Shown: positions 1 to 9,037 of the stretch, piece after piece
Layout: each line of letters starts with the position of its first letter
How positions within the stretch are numbered: position 1 is the stretch's first letter
Notes under the pieces: generated by a model
The model's input: only the letters and a program-made list of their open reading frames with translations
Told to the model about the DNA's origin: nothing
Databases searched by the model: none
Origin: Paradevosia shaoguanensis
GTDB taxonomy: Bacteria; Pseudomonadota; Alphaproteobacteria; Rhizobiales; Devosiaceae
Assembly: GCF_016801025.1 (NCBI RefSeq)
Contig: NZ_CP068983.1
Coordinates: 3,030,501-3,094,500 of the forward strand
Length of the DNA stretch: 64,000 nt
Reading direction: 5' to 3'
Position numbers and translations under genes: made by a program

Positions 1-1
1 C

Positions 2-253
2 GGTCACATCTATGTGCTGCCGATGCGCGACGGCAGCGGGCTCGTGCTCGACAGCAAGGGATTCGAGCGTCCGCACGATGCCAAGCCGGTTTTTCACTTC
101 ATGACCAAAGACATCGGCGCCGCTTACACCTATATGCGTGACACGGGCGTCGAACTCGTTGGCGAAATCGTGGACGGCGTCTTCTTCAACTTCAAGGATC
201 CGGACGGTAACCTGCTCATGGTTGCCGACGTTCCGCTTGCACCCAGGAGCTAA
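2..253 (+). CDS. VOC (glyoxalase/bleomycin-resistance) family protein, C-terminal part
   Basis: The reading frame is open from the window edge, so the gene starts upstream and only about the last 83 residues are visible. The tail has the pattern of the second half of a vicinal oxygen chelate domain: an alternating strand/helix run, the stretch VGEIVDGVFFNFKDPDGN and a last strand LLMVADV. The FKDPDGN turn followed by a hydrophobic strand is the usual end of VOC proteins, where a metal-ligand glutamate or similar residue often falls. The substrate cannot be told. The stop is 3 bases before the next start, so it may be co-transcribed with the YqeY-type gene. Confidence 0.7.
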   Translation, partial: GHIYVLPMRDGSGLVLDSKGFERPHDAKPVFHFMTKDIGAAYTYMRDTGVELVGEIVDGVFFNFKDPDGNLLMVADVPLAPRS

Positions 254-256
254 GCC

Positions 257-715
257 ATGCGCGGAGAAATCAGCGAGAGCCTCAAGGCGGCGCTCAAGGC
301 CAGGGATGCCCGGCGCACACAGACGCTGCGCCTGATCAACTCGGCCATCAAGGACAAGGACATCGCCATCCGCACCGAGAATCGCGGTCCGGCGACGAAC
401 GAAGAGATTCTGCAGATCATGCAGAAGATGGTGAAGCAGCGCGAAGAGAGCTTCGCCATCTATGCCCAGGCCGGGCGCAATGACCTTGCCACCATCGAGA
501 AGGAAGAGATCGACATCATCAACGAGTTCCTGCCCAAGGGGCTGGCCGAGGATGAAGTCGATACCGCTATTGCCGCGGCCATCAAGATGGTTGGGGCCGA
601 AGGCCCCAAGGACATGGGCAAGGTCATCGGCCAGCTCAAGATCGACTATCCGGGCCGGATCGATTTCGGCAAGGCCAGCGCCAAGGTCAAGGCAGCGCTG
701 AGCGCTCTCGGCTAA
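257..715 (+). CDS. GatB/YqeY domain-containing protein
   Basis: This 152-residue protein matches the stand-alone YqeY family in length and pattern: an N-terminal helical part (MRGEISESLKAALKARD, then TLRLINSAIKDKDI) and a C-terminal tail domain with EFLPKGLAEDEVD and a final GKASAKVKAAL helix. The same domain occurs at the C terminus of GatB, the amidotransferase subunit that makes Gln-tRNA or Asn-tRNA, so a tRNA-related role is suspected but not proven for the free form. A CAGGAG ribosome site lies 7 bases before the ATG. In alphaproteobacteria this gene commonly sits near dnaG and rpoD, as it does here. Its end overlaps the convergent MFS gene by 4 bases. Confidence 0.9.
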   Translation: MRGEISESLKAALKARDARRTQTLRLINSAIKDKDIAIRTENRGPATNEEILQIMQKMVKQREESFAIYAQAGRNDLATIEKEEIDIINEFLPKGLAEDEVDTAIAAAIKMVGAEGPKDMGKVIGQLKIDYPGRIDFGKASAKVKAALSALG

Positions 716-1893
716 ACCGCCTCACACTCCGCTTGCGGCTTCGCCGGCGTCTCGAAATTCCAAGAGACGACGGCGATGGCCGCGGCGGCCAGCGATACGG
801 CCGACCCGATCCAGGCCAGGCTCACATACCCCCAGCCATGATCGAGCGCTGCTGCGCCGATCGAGGCTCCCAGCGCGATGCCGAGGTTGAACGCTGTCGG
901 GATGAGCGGGGAGGCGAGGTTCGGCGCGTCGGCCGAGGCCCTGAGAATGCGCGTCTGCACCGGCGCGCCGAAGCCGAAGCTCAGGCCCGACCACAGGAGA
1001 ATGCAGATGCCCATGGCGATGGCGTGATAGCTCGACAGCGCCATGGCGGCGTAGACCACGGTCAGCGCCAGCAGCATGCCGATGAGCGAGGGCATCAGCT
1101 TCCAGTCGGCAAGTCGACCGCCGACCAGCACGCCGATGGTGGACCCCACTCCGAACAGCAACAGCAGCCAGGGCACGAGGTTCTGCGGCACGTGGGTGAC
1201 AGTGATGAGGTAGGGCGCGATATAGGTGAATACCGCGAACTGGCCGATCATGGCCACGATGATGATCGCGAAGGACAGCAGGATCACGGGCCGGCCGAGT
1301 ACCTTGAACTGGGCGGAAAGGCTCGTGCGTTCGTGCGAGGCCTCGGGCTTGTCGGCCGGCAGCAGCAGCATGATGGCCAGAAGCGAGAGGAGGCCGAGGA
1401 GGCCCACCGCCCAGAACGTCGCGCGCCAGCCGAGCGCGTTGCCGATGGCGGTGCCGCCAGGAACGCCCAGGATATTGGCGACGGTAATGCCGGCCAGCAG
1501 CATGGACACCGCGCTACCTGCCTTCTCGGGCGCCACGAGGCGCGTCGCAACGATCGCCGCCACGCCGAAAAACGCGCCGTGGCCGATCGAAACCAGAAGG
1601 CGCGCCGCCATCAGCATTGGGTAGTTGGGCGCAATGGCGCAGAGGGCTTGCCCGATGGTGAAGACGGCGATGAGCGCGAGAATGGTATTGCGGCGCGAAT
1701 AGCGGCTGGTGAGCAGCGTCACGATGGGGCCGCCCACGGCGACGCCGATGGCATAGGCCGTGATGAGGAAGCCGGCTGTCGGGATGGAAACGCCGAGATC
1801 GACCGAGACCTCGGGCAGGAGGCCGGCAATGACGAATTCGGCGGTGCCGATACCGAAGGCCGCAAGGAAAAGCGCGATCAGGGGAAGGGGCAT
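712..1893 (-). CDS. MFS transporter, DHA1-type drug/sugar exporter
   Basis: This 393-residue, very hydrophobic protein has the size of 12 membrane segments. The N terminus LIALFLAAFGIGTAEFVIAG is typical of the AraJ/YdhP-like DHA1 subfamily of the major facilitator superfamily. The loop between segments 2 and 3 carries SRYSRRN, fitting the MFS motif A position, and the segment with GHGAFFGVAA resembles the conserved GxxxG helices. Such proteins export small molecules by proton antiport; the substrate is unknown. The gene is transcribed alone, and a palindrome at 1933-1948 lies in its promoter region. The ATG at 1893 has a modest upstream purine stretch. Confidence 0.88.
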   Translation of the reverse strand: MPLPLIALFLAAFGIGTAEFVIAGLLPEVSVDLGVSIPTAGFLITAYAIGVAVGGPIVTLLTSRYSRRNTILALIAVFTIGQALCAIAPNYPMLMAARLLVSIGHGAFFGVAAIVATRLVAPEKAGSAVSMLLAGITVANILGVPGGTAIGNALGWRATFWAVGLLGLLSLLAIMLLLPADKPEASHERTSLSAQFKVLGRPVILLSFAIIIVAMIGQFAVFTYIAPYLITVTHVPQNLVPWLLLLFGVGSTIGVLVGGRLADWKLMPSLIGMLLALTVVYAAMALSSYHAIAMGICILLWSGLSFGFGAPVQTRILRASADAPNLASPLIPTAFNLGIALGASIGAAALDHGWGYVSLAWIGSAVSLAAAAIAVVSWNFETPAKPQAECEAV

Positions 1894-1932
1894 AGACTTT
1901 CACGTCCGCCCGATGGCGGTTCCTATAATGAG

Positions 1933-1948
1933 ATAAAGATGTCTTTAT
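1933..1948. promoter_or_regulatory. Operator-like palindrome upstream of the MFS gene
   Basis: ATAAAGA-TG-TCTTTAT is a perfect inverted repeat with 7-base arms and a 2-base centre. It lies about 40 bases upstream of the MFS start codon, next to a CATTATAG sequence that could be the -10 element on the minus strand. A repressor site is inferred; no regulator gene is adjacent. Confidence 0.45.
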
Positions 1949-1966
1949 ATCCCTTCTGCCGTTCCA

Positions 1967-2845
1967 TCAATGGTCGGCATCGCTTGGCGTGAAGGCGAAT
2001 TCGAGCTGGGCGTTGATGATGGCGCCCATGACGAGGATGAGGATGGAATTGTAGAGCCAGAGCATGAGGATCACGGCGGCGGTCAGCGTGCCGAAGGTGA
2101 CGTCATAATGTCCGAAATTCTCGACATAGAAAGAAAAGGCGGCGCTCACCACGATCCAGGCCAGGGCCGCGACGATGGCGCCGGGCCAGATCCAGCGCAC
2201 GCGGCGCGGCCGCCGATCGGGCGCGAAGCGGTAGAAGAAGGCGAAGCCGAGCGTCGAGAAGACGAAGAGCGCCGGCCAGCGGAAGAACAGCAGACGGCTC
2301 GGATCGGCCACGATGAAGGGCAGACGGAAGATTGCAGGCATGGCCGCGATGGCGCCGAGGCTGACGATGAGGCAAAAGCCGCCGATCAAGGTTACCAGGA
2401 ACGACGCGAGGATGCCGCCAAGTAGCGAGCGGCGATCCTGGCTGTGATGCGTGCGTGAGACGGCGTACAGCAGCGCATTTATGCCGCGCGATCCGCTCCA
2501 GAGTGCCACGGCCGCCGAGATGGCGAGACCGATGCTCAGGTTCTGCGTCGGTTCATTGACCAGCTTGAGCAATTGCCCATGGATAAGGTCCAGCGCATCG
2601 GACGGCACCAGTCCGCGCAGGCGCTCGGCCGCGCTGGCGATGAAATCGCCGGTCACCAGAAGGCCGAAGGCGAAAACGATGATGGCAAGCGCCGGGAACA
2701 GCGAGAGAAAAGCGAAGAACGCGGCGCCCGCGCAGCGCAGCGAGGTATCCATATCGAAGAGCTGCAGGAAGATGCGCCAGCAGATGGTTGCCCATTTCCG
2801 ACGCCGGATCAGGCGCGGCACAGGAATGTCGGACGGAGCGTTCAA
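1967..2845 (-). CDS. YihY/virulence factor BrkB family membrane protein
   Basis: This 292-residue protein shows the BrkB/YihY pattern: a short cytoplasmic N terminus, then FFAFLSLFPALAIIVFAFGL, a long amphipathic region with the GLVPSDALDLIHGQL stretch, ALWSGSRGINALLYAVSRTH, and several further membrane segments ending in LMLWLYNSILILVMGAIINAQLE. These motifs are highly typical of the family, once misnamed ribonuclease BN. The true function is not established; an envelope or transport role is likely. It is transcribed alone on the minus strand and divergent from the HdeD gene. Confidence 0.92.
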   Translation of the reverse strand: MNAPSDIPVPRLIRRRKWATICWRIFLQLFDMDTSLRCAGAAFFAFLSLFPALAIIVFAFGLLVTGDFIASAAERLRGLVPSDALDLIHGQLLKLVNEPTQNLSIGLAISAAVALWSGSRGINALLYAVSRTHHSQDRRSLLGGILASFLVTLIGGFCLIVSLGAIAAMPAIFRLPFIVADPSRLLFFRWPALFVFSTLGFAFFYRFAPDRRPRRVRWIWPGAIVAALAWIVVSAAFSFYVENFGHYDVTFGTLTAAVILMLWLYNSILILVMGAIINAQLEFAFTPSDADH

Positions 2846-2959
2846 GGCAGTGTTCCTCTCTCGCCGGCGGGACGGTCAGCCTAAATGTAGCGACTTTCTG
2901 CGATGGTCAAAACGCGAATCCGGCATATACTGCAACGCAATACTAGGTCGGAGGGTACT

Positions 2960-3517
2960 ATGACGGATATAGTCGACGGCCAGTCTTCTGGCTTCTGGGC
3001 AATCGCCATTCGCGGCGCGATCATGGTGATCGCCGGGCTCGTTGCTCTCTTTGCACCCATTCAGGCCCTGGCTACCCTGGTGATGATCGGCGGTGCGCTG
3101 ATGATCATCGATGGGGCGCTCGGGCTCTGGGGGCTGCTCTTCGGCGGCAAGCGCACCCAGAGTTTCTGGGCTTCGGTAACGCGGCAATTGCTGGCGGTCA
3201 TCGCCGGCCTGCTTGTCGTGTCGTTTCCGGTGGTGGCGACCTCGATCGGTGTCTCGACGATGGTGATCATCGTGGGGATCATCTCGATCCTTGTCGGCGC
3301 GCTCGAAATCTATGTGGCCTATATCAGCCGCAAGATCATCCGGGAGGGCACCTATTGGCCGTCCGTGCTGAGCGGGCTGGCCTATGTCGCCTTCGGTATC
3401 CTGATCATGGTGATGCCGCTGACCATGGCCTCCATCGTCATCCGCCTCGTCGGACTGCTGGTACTGCTCTACGGCCTGTTCCAGCTCTTCCTCGCCTGGC
3501 AATTGCGGCGCGTCTGA
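2960..3517 (+). CDS. HdeD family membrane protein
   Basis: This 185-residue protein has six predicted membrane helices arranged as repeated pairs, with the opening pattern FWAIAIRGAIMVIAGLVALFAP and the later VIIVGIISILVGALEIYVAY typical of HdeD/DUF308 proteins. In Escherichia coli, HdeD contributes to acid resistance at high cell density; here only the family is supported. An in-frame ATG at 2903 would add 19 residues, but a strong GGAGGG site stands 5 bases before the ATG at 2960, so the shorter form is chosen. Confidence 0.88.
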   Translation: MTDIVDGQSSGFWAIAIRGAIMVIAGLVALFAPIQALATLVMIGGALMIIDGALGLWGLLFGGKRTQSFWASVTRQLLAVIAGLLVVSFPVVATSIGVSTMVIIVGIISILVGALEIYVAYISRKIIREGTYWPSVLSGLAYVAFGILIMVMPLTMASIVIRLVGLLVLLYGLFQLFLAWQLRRV

Positions 3518-3683
3518 GGCTTGCCGGCGGGAGGACAGCCTCCCGCCCTTTCAATACGCCGTATCGTCTCCGGCTGCATCTATCCCTCTGATCTTGATTG
3601 ACAGCATCTGGCGTGCTGCAAGTCAGCGGGGATAACTTTGCTCCCTGGGGCCAAAAACCGCGTTGGGCTTGGGTGACAAGCGG

Positions 3684-3701
3684 TAAGTACGCGCTTACTT
3701 A
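3684..3701. promoter_or_regulatory. Inverted repeat just upstream of dnaG
   Basis: TAAGTA-CGCGCT-TACTTA is a perfect inverted repeat with 6-base arms and a 6-base spacer, ending 6 bases before the dnaG start codon. It could be an operator or fold in the 5' leader of the transcript. It also occupies the place where the ribosome site should be, as no good Shine-Dalgarno sequence is visible. Confidence 0.3.
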
Positions 3702-3707
3702 TCCCTC

Positions 3708-5645
3708 ATGCGCTTTTCCGACAGCTTTCTGGATGAGATCCGTCAACGCCTGCCTATTTCGCAGGTGGTGGGCGAGCACGTCCTTTGGGACAAGCGCAAG
3801 AGCCAGCCCGGACGTGGGGATTTCTGGGCGTGCTGTCCATTCCACGGCGAGAAGAGTCCCAGCTTTCACGCCGATGACCGGCGCGGCAGCTACCACTGCT
3901 TCGGTTGCGGGGCGCATGGCGACCATTTCCGGTTTCTGACTGAAAAGACCGGGATGAGCTTCCCCGAGGCCGTCGAACGGCTGGCGGGAATGGCCGGCGT
4001 GCCGATGCCGGCCCGCGACGAGCGCGCCGAAAAGCGCGAGGCGGTGCGGCGTTCGCTCTATGACGTCATGGAACTGGCGACCAAATATTTCGAGGCGGCG
4101 CTGGCGCATAATATCGGTGCGCGGGCCCGGGGATACCTTTTCGAGCGCGGAGTATCGGCGCAGGCACAGACGCGGTTTCGCATCGGTTATGCACCTGACA
4201 GCAGCAACGGGCTCAAGGAGCATCTGGCGCTTAACGGCGTGACAGCGCAGGAAATGGTGGATGCCGGCCTCGTCGTCGTCCGCGAGGACAGCCCGCTTCC
4301 CTATGATCGCTTCCGCAATCGCGTGATGTTTCCGATCACCGATTTCCGCGGGCGCGTGATCGCCTTCGGCGGACGCGCCATGTCGCCCGACGTGCCGGCC
4401 AAGTATCTCAACTCGCCTGAGACCGAACTCTTCCACAAGCGGCAGACACTCTATAACGGGCAGAACGCCCGGCAGGCGGCCAATGACGGCAAGACGGTGA
4501 TCGTCGTCGAGGGCTATCTCGACGTGATCTCGGCGGTGATGGCCGGGTTCGAGGGCGCCGTCGCTCCGCTCGGTACGGCCATGACGGAGGAACATGCAGC
4601 GCTTCTTTGGCGCATGAGCGACAGCCCCGTCCTCTGTTTCGATGGCGACAGCGCCGGCCTGCGGGCGGCCGAGCGCGCAGCCGGCATCGTGCTGCCGCTG
4701 CTGCAGCCGGGCAAGACCGTGCGTATCGCCACGCTCCCCGAGGGGCTCGATCCGGACGATCTCATCAAGAAGCACGGGCGCGATGCGTTTACCGATGTCA
4801 TCGACAGGGCGGTGGCGCTTTCGGACACCGTGTGGAACATCGAGACACGCGGCGTGCTGCCTGAAACACCCGAGGCGCGAGCGGCGCTCGAGGCGCGATT
4901 GCGCGAGCGGGCCAATTCGATCGGCGACAGCTCGGTCAAGCGGCACTATATGCAGGCGTTCGACGAAAAGCTGCAGGCCTTCTTCGCTCCGCAGCGCGGT
5001 GCGCGGTTCGAGGGCGGGCGCGGCGGCAAGTTCGGGCAGGGTGGCGCCCAGCGTGGCGGCCTTTCCGGGCGCGGGTCGCCCCGGCTCGTGGTGTCGGACA
5101 CGCTACGCAATTCGCGGCTGCTCAAACCCGGGCTGACAGCCGACGCGACGCCGCGCGAAGCGACCATCATCCTCAGCCTCGTCAACCATCCGCACCTGGC
5201 CGAAATCCGGCTGGAGATGCTGGCGGCACTCGATTTCGAGACGCCTACCGCGCGAGGCATACTCACGGCTATCCTCGATATCATTTCGCGCGATCACGAG
5301 ATCGGTCGCGAATCCTTGATCGAGGCCCTGGGGCTGCGCAATTTCGGTGAACCACTAGACCGTATGAGGCGGTTGCTGGCACGCCAGGGCGTGTGGCAAA
5401 TCGGAGAGGAAATCGCGCAAGCGGACGCGGAAACCGGACTAACGCACGCCTTGGCCTTGCATAACAAGAAAGTTCAGCTAAATAGGGAGCTGAAGGCAGC
5501 CGAATTAGCGCTGGGCGATGACCCGAGCGAAGAAACCTTTGAGAGGCTGCGGGACATCCAGAACCAGATAACCACTGTCGATGGCACAGAGGCATTGATC
5601 GAAGGATTTGGTTCGCTATCGGGACGCGCAACACGCAGTTTCTAG
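3708..5645 (+). CDS. dnaG: DNA primase
   Basis: DnaG makes the RNA primers for DNA replication at the fork together with the replicative helicase. This 645-residue protein has the three expected parts. The N-terminal CHC2 zinc finger uses Cys43, His46, Cys64 and Cys67 (CPFHGEKSPSF, then CFGCGAHGD). The TOPRIM catalytic fold lies at about 260-345, with VEGYLDVISA giving the conserved glutamate and FDGDSAG the metal-binding aspartates; the nearby GRVIAFGGRAM and PAKYLNSPET are standard primase motifs. A glycine- and arginine-rich linker at about 430-455 leads to a helical C-terminal domain for helicase contact. The length is normal for alphaproteobacteria. rpoD follows in the same direction, the usual partner gene. 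Confidence 0.98.
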   Translation: MRFSDSFLDEIRQRLPISQVVGEHVLWDKRKSQPGRGDFWACCPFHGEKSPSFHADDRRGSYHCFGCGAHGDHFRFLTEKTGMSFPEAVERLAGMAGVPMPARDERAEKREAVRRSLYDVMELATKYFEAALAHNIGARARGYLFERGVSAQAQTRFRIGYAPDSSNGLKEHLALNGVTAQEMVDAGLVVVREDSPLPYDRFRNRVMFPITDFRGRVIAFGGRAMSPDVPAKYLNSPETELFHKRQTLYNGQNARQAANDGKTVIVVEGYLDVISAVMAGFEGAVAPLGTAMTEEHAALLWRMSDSPVLCFDGDSAGLRAAERAAGIVLPLLQPGKTVRIATLPEGLDPDDLIKKHGRDAFTDVIDRAVALSDTVWNIETRGVLPETPEARAALEARLRERANSIGDSSVKRHYMQAFDEKLQAFFAPQRGARFEGGRGGKFGQGGAQRGGLSGRGSPRLVVSDTLRNSRLLKPGLTADATPREATIILSLVNHPHLAEIRLEMLAALDFETPTARGILTAILDIISRDHEIGRESLIEALGLRNFGEPLDRMRRLLARQGVWQIGEEIAQADAETGLTHALALHNKKVQLNRELKAAELALGDDPSEETFERLRDIQNQITTVDGTEALIEGFGSLSGRATRSF

Positions 5646-5657
5646 AAAAATTTCTAG
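5642..5657. repeat. Perfect palindrome over the dnaG stop codon
   Basis: CTAGAAA-AA-TTTCTAG is a perfect inverted repeat with 7-base arms, covering the dnaG stop codon. It is too AT-rich and short to be a convincing terminator. It may be a protein site in the rpoD upstream region or chance. Confidence 0.25.
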
Positions 5658-5822
5658 GGGCGGCGCGTCGCGCGATTTTGCTCATGAGCGAATCACTCCC
5701 GAGGGCGAACGCGAACCGGCACCGTTAACTGCTGGTTTACCACTCCTTTATCTTTCCTTGAGCTATCCCCACGTAAGAGCATTACCGGCACCCGACGGAT
5801 CAACGGGGCCAGGGAGCACAAG

Positions 5823-7883
5823 ATGGCCACAAAGGCAGCGAACGCAAAGCAGAAAGAGACCGAGAAGCCGGAAGGCGGCGCAGCCCCCGAGGCGCCCGAT
5901 ACTTCCCCACTCGATCTTTCCGATGCCGCGGTCAAGAAGCTGATCAAGGTCGCCAAGAAGCGCGGCTACGTCACTTATGAAGAATTGAACTCGGTCCTGC
6001 CCTCCGAAGAAGTCTCTTCCGAGCAGATCGAGGATATCATGGCCATGTTCTCGGACATGGGCATCAACGTCGTCGACGAGGACGAGGTCGAAGAGGCCGA
6101 GCCCGACACCGAGGAAGAGAGCACCGAAGTCGCCGAGCGCACCGGCACGGCGGTTGCCAGCAAGTCCAATACCCGCGAAGGCAGCGATCGTACGGACGAT
6201 CCGGTCCGCATGTACCTGCGCGAAATGGGCTCGGTGGAACTGCTCAGCCGCGAGGGCGAAATCGCCATCGCCAAGCGCATCGAGGCCGGCCGCGAGACCA
6301 TGATCGCGGGCCTGTGCGAAAGCCCGCTGACCTTCCAGGCCATCATCATCTGGCGCGACCAGCTCGCTGCCGGTGAAATCCTGCTGCGCGACATCATCGA
6401 TCTCGAAGCCACTTATGCCGGCCCCGATGCCAAGCAGGCAGCGCCTGTGATGCAGGAAGTGGTCGAGAAGGCTCCTGCCGTCGAAGCCAAGCCCGCCAAG
6501 GCCAAGGAGGCCCCCAAGAAGCGCGCATCGGGCGACGACGAGGATGATTACGTCCCCGAGGAGCCAGAGGCTCCGCAGGATCCGGTGGAAGAGGAAGACG
6601 ACGACTTCGAGAATTCGCTGTCGCTGTCGGCCATGGAAGCCGAGCTCAAGCCGCAGGTGGTGGAAACCTTCGACCGCATTGCCGAGGCCTATGGCAAGAT
6701 GCGTCGCATGCAGGACCAGCATGCCGAGGACCGCGCTGCCCAGAAGGTATCGAACGCGGCAGACGTCAAGCAGGTGGAAGCGCTCCGCGGCGAAGTGATC
6801 GCCGACGTGAAGTCGCTCTCGCTCAATGCCAGCCGTATCGAAAGCCTGGTCGAGCAGCTCTACGACATCAACAAGCGTCTCGTGCGCCTCGAAGGTCGCC
6901 TGCTGCGCCTGGCCGAGAGCTATGGCATCAAGCGCGAGACGTTCCTCCAGGCCTATTACGGCTCGGAAGTCGATCCCGGCTGGACCGTCTCGGTCGGCGA
7001 GCGCGATGACAAGGGTTGGGCCGAATTCATCCGGCGCGAACTCGACACCATCAACGAAATCCGCGGTGACATCTCGACTCTCGCGACCGAAACTGGTCTC
7101 GATATCGCCGAATACCGCCGCATCGTGCACAAGGTGCAGAAGGGCGAGCGCGAAGCTGCCATCGCCAAGAAGGAGATGGTGGAAGCCAACCTCCGTCTCG
7201 TGATCTCGATCGCCAAGAAGTATACGAACCGCGGGCTGCAGTTCCTGGACCTGATCCAGGAAGGCAATATCGGCCTGATGAAGGCCGTCGATAAGTTCGA
7301 GTATCGGCGCGGCTACAAGTTCTCGACCTATGCGACGTGGTGGATTCGCCAGGCGATCACCCGCTCGATCGCCGACCAGGCGCGCACCATTCGTATTCCG
7401 GTGCACATGATCGAGACGATCAACAAGATCGTGCGCACGAGCCGCCAGATGCTCCACGAAATCGGCCGCGAACCGACGCCGGAAGAGCTCAGCGAAAAGC
7501 TGCAGATGCCGCTCGACAAGGTCCGCAAGGTCCTGAAGATCGCCAAGGAGCCGATCTCGCTCGAAACGCCGATCGGCGATGAAGAAGACAGCAACCTGGG
7601 CGATTTCATCCCGGATGTGAACGCCATCCAGCCGATCGATGCGGCCATCCAGTCGAACCTGCGCGAGACGACGACCCGCGTGCTGGCTTCGCTGACCCCG
7701 CGTGAAGAGCGCGTGCTGCGCATGCGCTTCGGCATCGGCATGAACACGGACCACACCCTCGAAGAGGTGGGCCAGCAGTTCTCGGTGACGCGCGAGCGTA
7801 TCCGCCAGATCGAAGCCAAGGCGCTCCGCAAGCTCAAGCACCCCAGCCGGTCGCGCAAGCTGCGCAGCTTCCTGGATAACTGA
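5823..7883 (+). CDS. rpoD: RNA polymerase primary sigma factor RpoD (sigma-70)
   Basis: This 686-residue protein directs RNA polymerase to housekeeping promoters. Region 1.1 is at about 25-85, and region 1.2 begins at [11 protein letters not shown] (about 126). A long acidic and lysine/alanine-rich non-conserved region follows, as usual in alphaproteobacteria. Regions 2 and 3 are almost canonical: [48 protein letters not shown]. Region 4 has [16 protein letters not shown] and the helix-turn-helix [19 protein letters not shown] that reads the -35 element. The ATG has AGGGAG 8 bases upstream. The gap after dnaG is 177 bases and probably holds its own promoter. A long palindrome follows the stop. 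Confidence 0.99.
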   Translation: MATKAANAKQKETEKPEGGAAPEAPDTSPLDLSDAAVKKLIKVAKKRGYVTYEELNSVLPSEEVSSEQIEDIMAMFSDMGINVVDEDEVEEAEPDTEEESTEVAERTGTAVASKSNTREGSDRTDDPVRMYLREMGSVELLSREGEIAIAKRIEAGRETMIAGLCESPLTFQAIIIWRDQLAAGEILLRDIIDLEATYAGPDAKQAAPVMQEVVEKAPAVEAKPAKAKEAPKKRASGDDEDDYVPEEPEAPQDPVEEEDDDFENSLSLSAMEAELKPQVVETFDRIAEAYGKMRRMQDQHAEDRAAQKVSNAADVKQVEALRGEVIADVKSLSLNASRIESLVEQLYDINKRLVRLEGRLLRLAESYGIKRETFLQAYYGSEVDPGWTVSVGERDDKGWAEFIRRELDTINEIRGDISTLATETGLDIAEYRRIVHKVQKGEREAAIAKKEMVEANLRLVISIAKKYTNRGLQFLDLIQEGNIGLMKAVDKFEYRRGYKFSTYATWWIRQAITRSIADQARTIRIPVHMIETINKIVRTSRQMLHEIGREPTPEELSEKLQMPLDKVRKVLKIAKEPISLETPIGDEEDSNLGDFIPDVNAIQPIDAAIQSNLRETTTRVLASLTPREERVLRMRFGIGMNTDHTLEEVGQQFSVTRERIRQIEAKALRKLKHPSRSRKLRSFLDN

Positions 7884-7906
7884 CGCCTGCCAGTGCAATT
7901 AACTGC

Positions 7907-7928
7907 AAAGGCGGCCGCGGCCGCCTTT
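7907..7928 (+). terminator. Probable rpoD terminator hairpin
   Basis: A perfect 22-base palindrome with 11-base arms (AAAGGCGGCCG and its complement) lies 23 bases after the rpoD stop. It is very GC-rich with A and T ends, but has only a short T stretch after it. It also lies just upstream of the next gene's ribosome site. Confidence 0.6.
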
Positions 7929-7948
7929 GTCTTATGGAGGAGAACCCG

Positions 7949-8236
7949 ATGTCGTTTCTGAAGTCCCTTTTCGGCGGTGGGAAGACCGCGGCGCCGCAAG
8001 GCGACAAGGCTCTCGCCCAAGAGGACTACAAGGGGTTCGTGATCAAAGCGATCGCTATGTCCTCGGGTAGCGAGCACCAGCTTGCCGGCACGATCGAGAA
8101 AGAGATCGGCGGCGAACTCAAGAGCTACAAGTTCGTTCGGGCCGACAAGTTTTCGTCGCGCGAAGACGCCACGTCGCTGTCGCTGGCCAAGGGCCGCCAG
8201 CTCGTGGACGAGCAGGGCGACAAGCTCTTCAATTAA
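7949..8236 (+). CDS. HlyU family protein
   Basis: This 95-residue protein resembles the small HlyU family (named after the Vibrio hlyA activator, though the family at large is not well characterised). The visible pattern is an N-terminal [11 protein letters not shown], then [12 protein letters not shown], a two-stranded [21 protein letters not shown] and a helix at [22 protein letters not shown]. An in-frame ATG at 7934 exists, but it lies before the GGAGGAGAA ribosome site, which serves the ATG at 7949. It may be a DNA-binding regulator; the sequence alone does not prove it. Confidence 0.75.
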   Translation: MSFLKSLFGGGKTAAPQGDKALAQEDYKGFVIKAIAMSSGSEHQLAGTIEKEIGGELKSYKFVRADKFSSREDATSLSLAKGRQLVDEQGDKLFN

Positions 8237-8279
8237 AGCCGCGTTCTCGCGGCCAGAAACTCAGATACAGGAGGCCAGT

Positions 8280-8504
8280 ATGGCTAAGAAGCCGACTGCA
8301 CGGCAGGAATTCGTTTTGTTCGACGTCATCTACGAGGATGGCAGCCAGCGTTCAAATCGGCGTGTTCCGGCCGATGTTTTGGGTGGCCTCGATGGCGATG
8401 AGCCGGCGCGCGAAGTCATCATGGAGCAAGACCGTTCCATCGCTGAGAAGTCCGGCCTGCCTCCGTTGCAGATCAAATTGATCAAACGATCCGACGCTAA
8501 GTAA
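8280..8504 (+). CDS. Small conserved-looking hypothetical protein
   Basis: This 74-residue protein begins MAKKPTARQEFVLFDVIYEDGSQ and ends IKRSDAK. An AGGAGG site 6 bases before the ATG supports translation. The middle VPADVLGGLDGDEPAREVIMEQDRSIAEKSG is polar and probably helical; there is no signal peptide, membrane segment or cysteine. I do not recognise the family. It sits 43 bases after the HlyU-family gene in the same direction and may share its transcript. Confidence 0.7.
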   Translation: MAKKPTARQEFVLFDVIYEDGSQRSNRRVPADVLGGLDGDEPAREVIMEQDRSIAEKSGLPPLQIKLIKRSDAK

Positions 8505-8608
8505 TTTGGCTGTTGATCCTCGAAAAAAGCAATATTCAATTTAGTTTGTTGTCGCTCTCAGACTTGCTATAGGAGACGTCCAATCGCGGGGGAGATTGGG
8601 CCAACCCT

Positions 8609-9037
8609 ATGGTCAGGTACAGTCTGAGTGCCAGGCGAACCGCCGAGCAAGGTTCACTGGCCAGGTGCAAGGACGCGGCGCTGAGTTTCAGCACCGATCC
8701 GGGTGGGACGCTGAGGAGTTTCGGCGCAGTCGATCTCCTCTTGGCTTCGGTGGCAGCATGCCTGCTGGCGAGTGTGGAGCGATACCTGCCCGACGTCTGC
8801 CAGAACGAGGTGACGGTGGATGTGCGGGCGCTCAGCCAGTCCTATCCGCCCGAAATCGTGGCCATCAGCTATTCCATAGAAGTCGATACGGAAGAGACGC
8901 AGATGCAGCTCGACCGGCTCCACTCCGTCGTGCGTAAGCACGGCGAAGTGGTCAATACGCTGTCTCTGGCCATACCGATCAGCGGCTCGATCCGCAGGCG
9001 TGGCGCGCCCGATCCGGCCGAGCCGCAACCGGCTTAG
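8609..9037 (+). CDS. OsmC family protein
   Basis: This 142-residue protein has the OsmC/Ohr fold signs: an N-terminal strand pair, LSFSTDPGGTLRSFGAVDLLLASVAACLLASVERY as the central helix that carries the first cysteine (VAACL), and the second motif VRKHGEVVNTLSLAIPI. In typical Ohr and OsmC peroxidases two cysteines act on organic hydroperoxides. Here the second cysteine is not at its normal place (no C in the VRKHGEVVNT motif), while another cysteine occurs in LPDVCQNEV. Peroxidase activity is therefore uncertain. The start ATG is taken from the frame; the upstream site is weak. Confidence 0.75.
   Translation: MVRYSLSARRTAEQGSLARCKDAALSFSTDPGGTLRSFGAVDLLLASVAACLLASVERYLPDVCQNEVTVDVRALSQSYPPEIVAISYSIEVDTEETQMQLDRLHSVVRKHGEVVNTLSLAIPISGSIRRRGAPDPAEPQPA

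Noticed and set aside
733-1992. Long open frame (419 codons) on the plus strand opposite the MFS gene
   Set aside because: It mirrors a conserved membrane protein gene, is full of Arg, Gly, Asp and His, and has no family pattern. Antisense frames are long here because of the high GC content.
5763-7898. A 711-codon frame on the minus strand opposite rpoD
   Set aside because: The sense frame encodes the full canonical sigma-70 protein. The antisense product has no recognisable domain.
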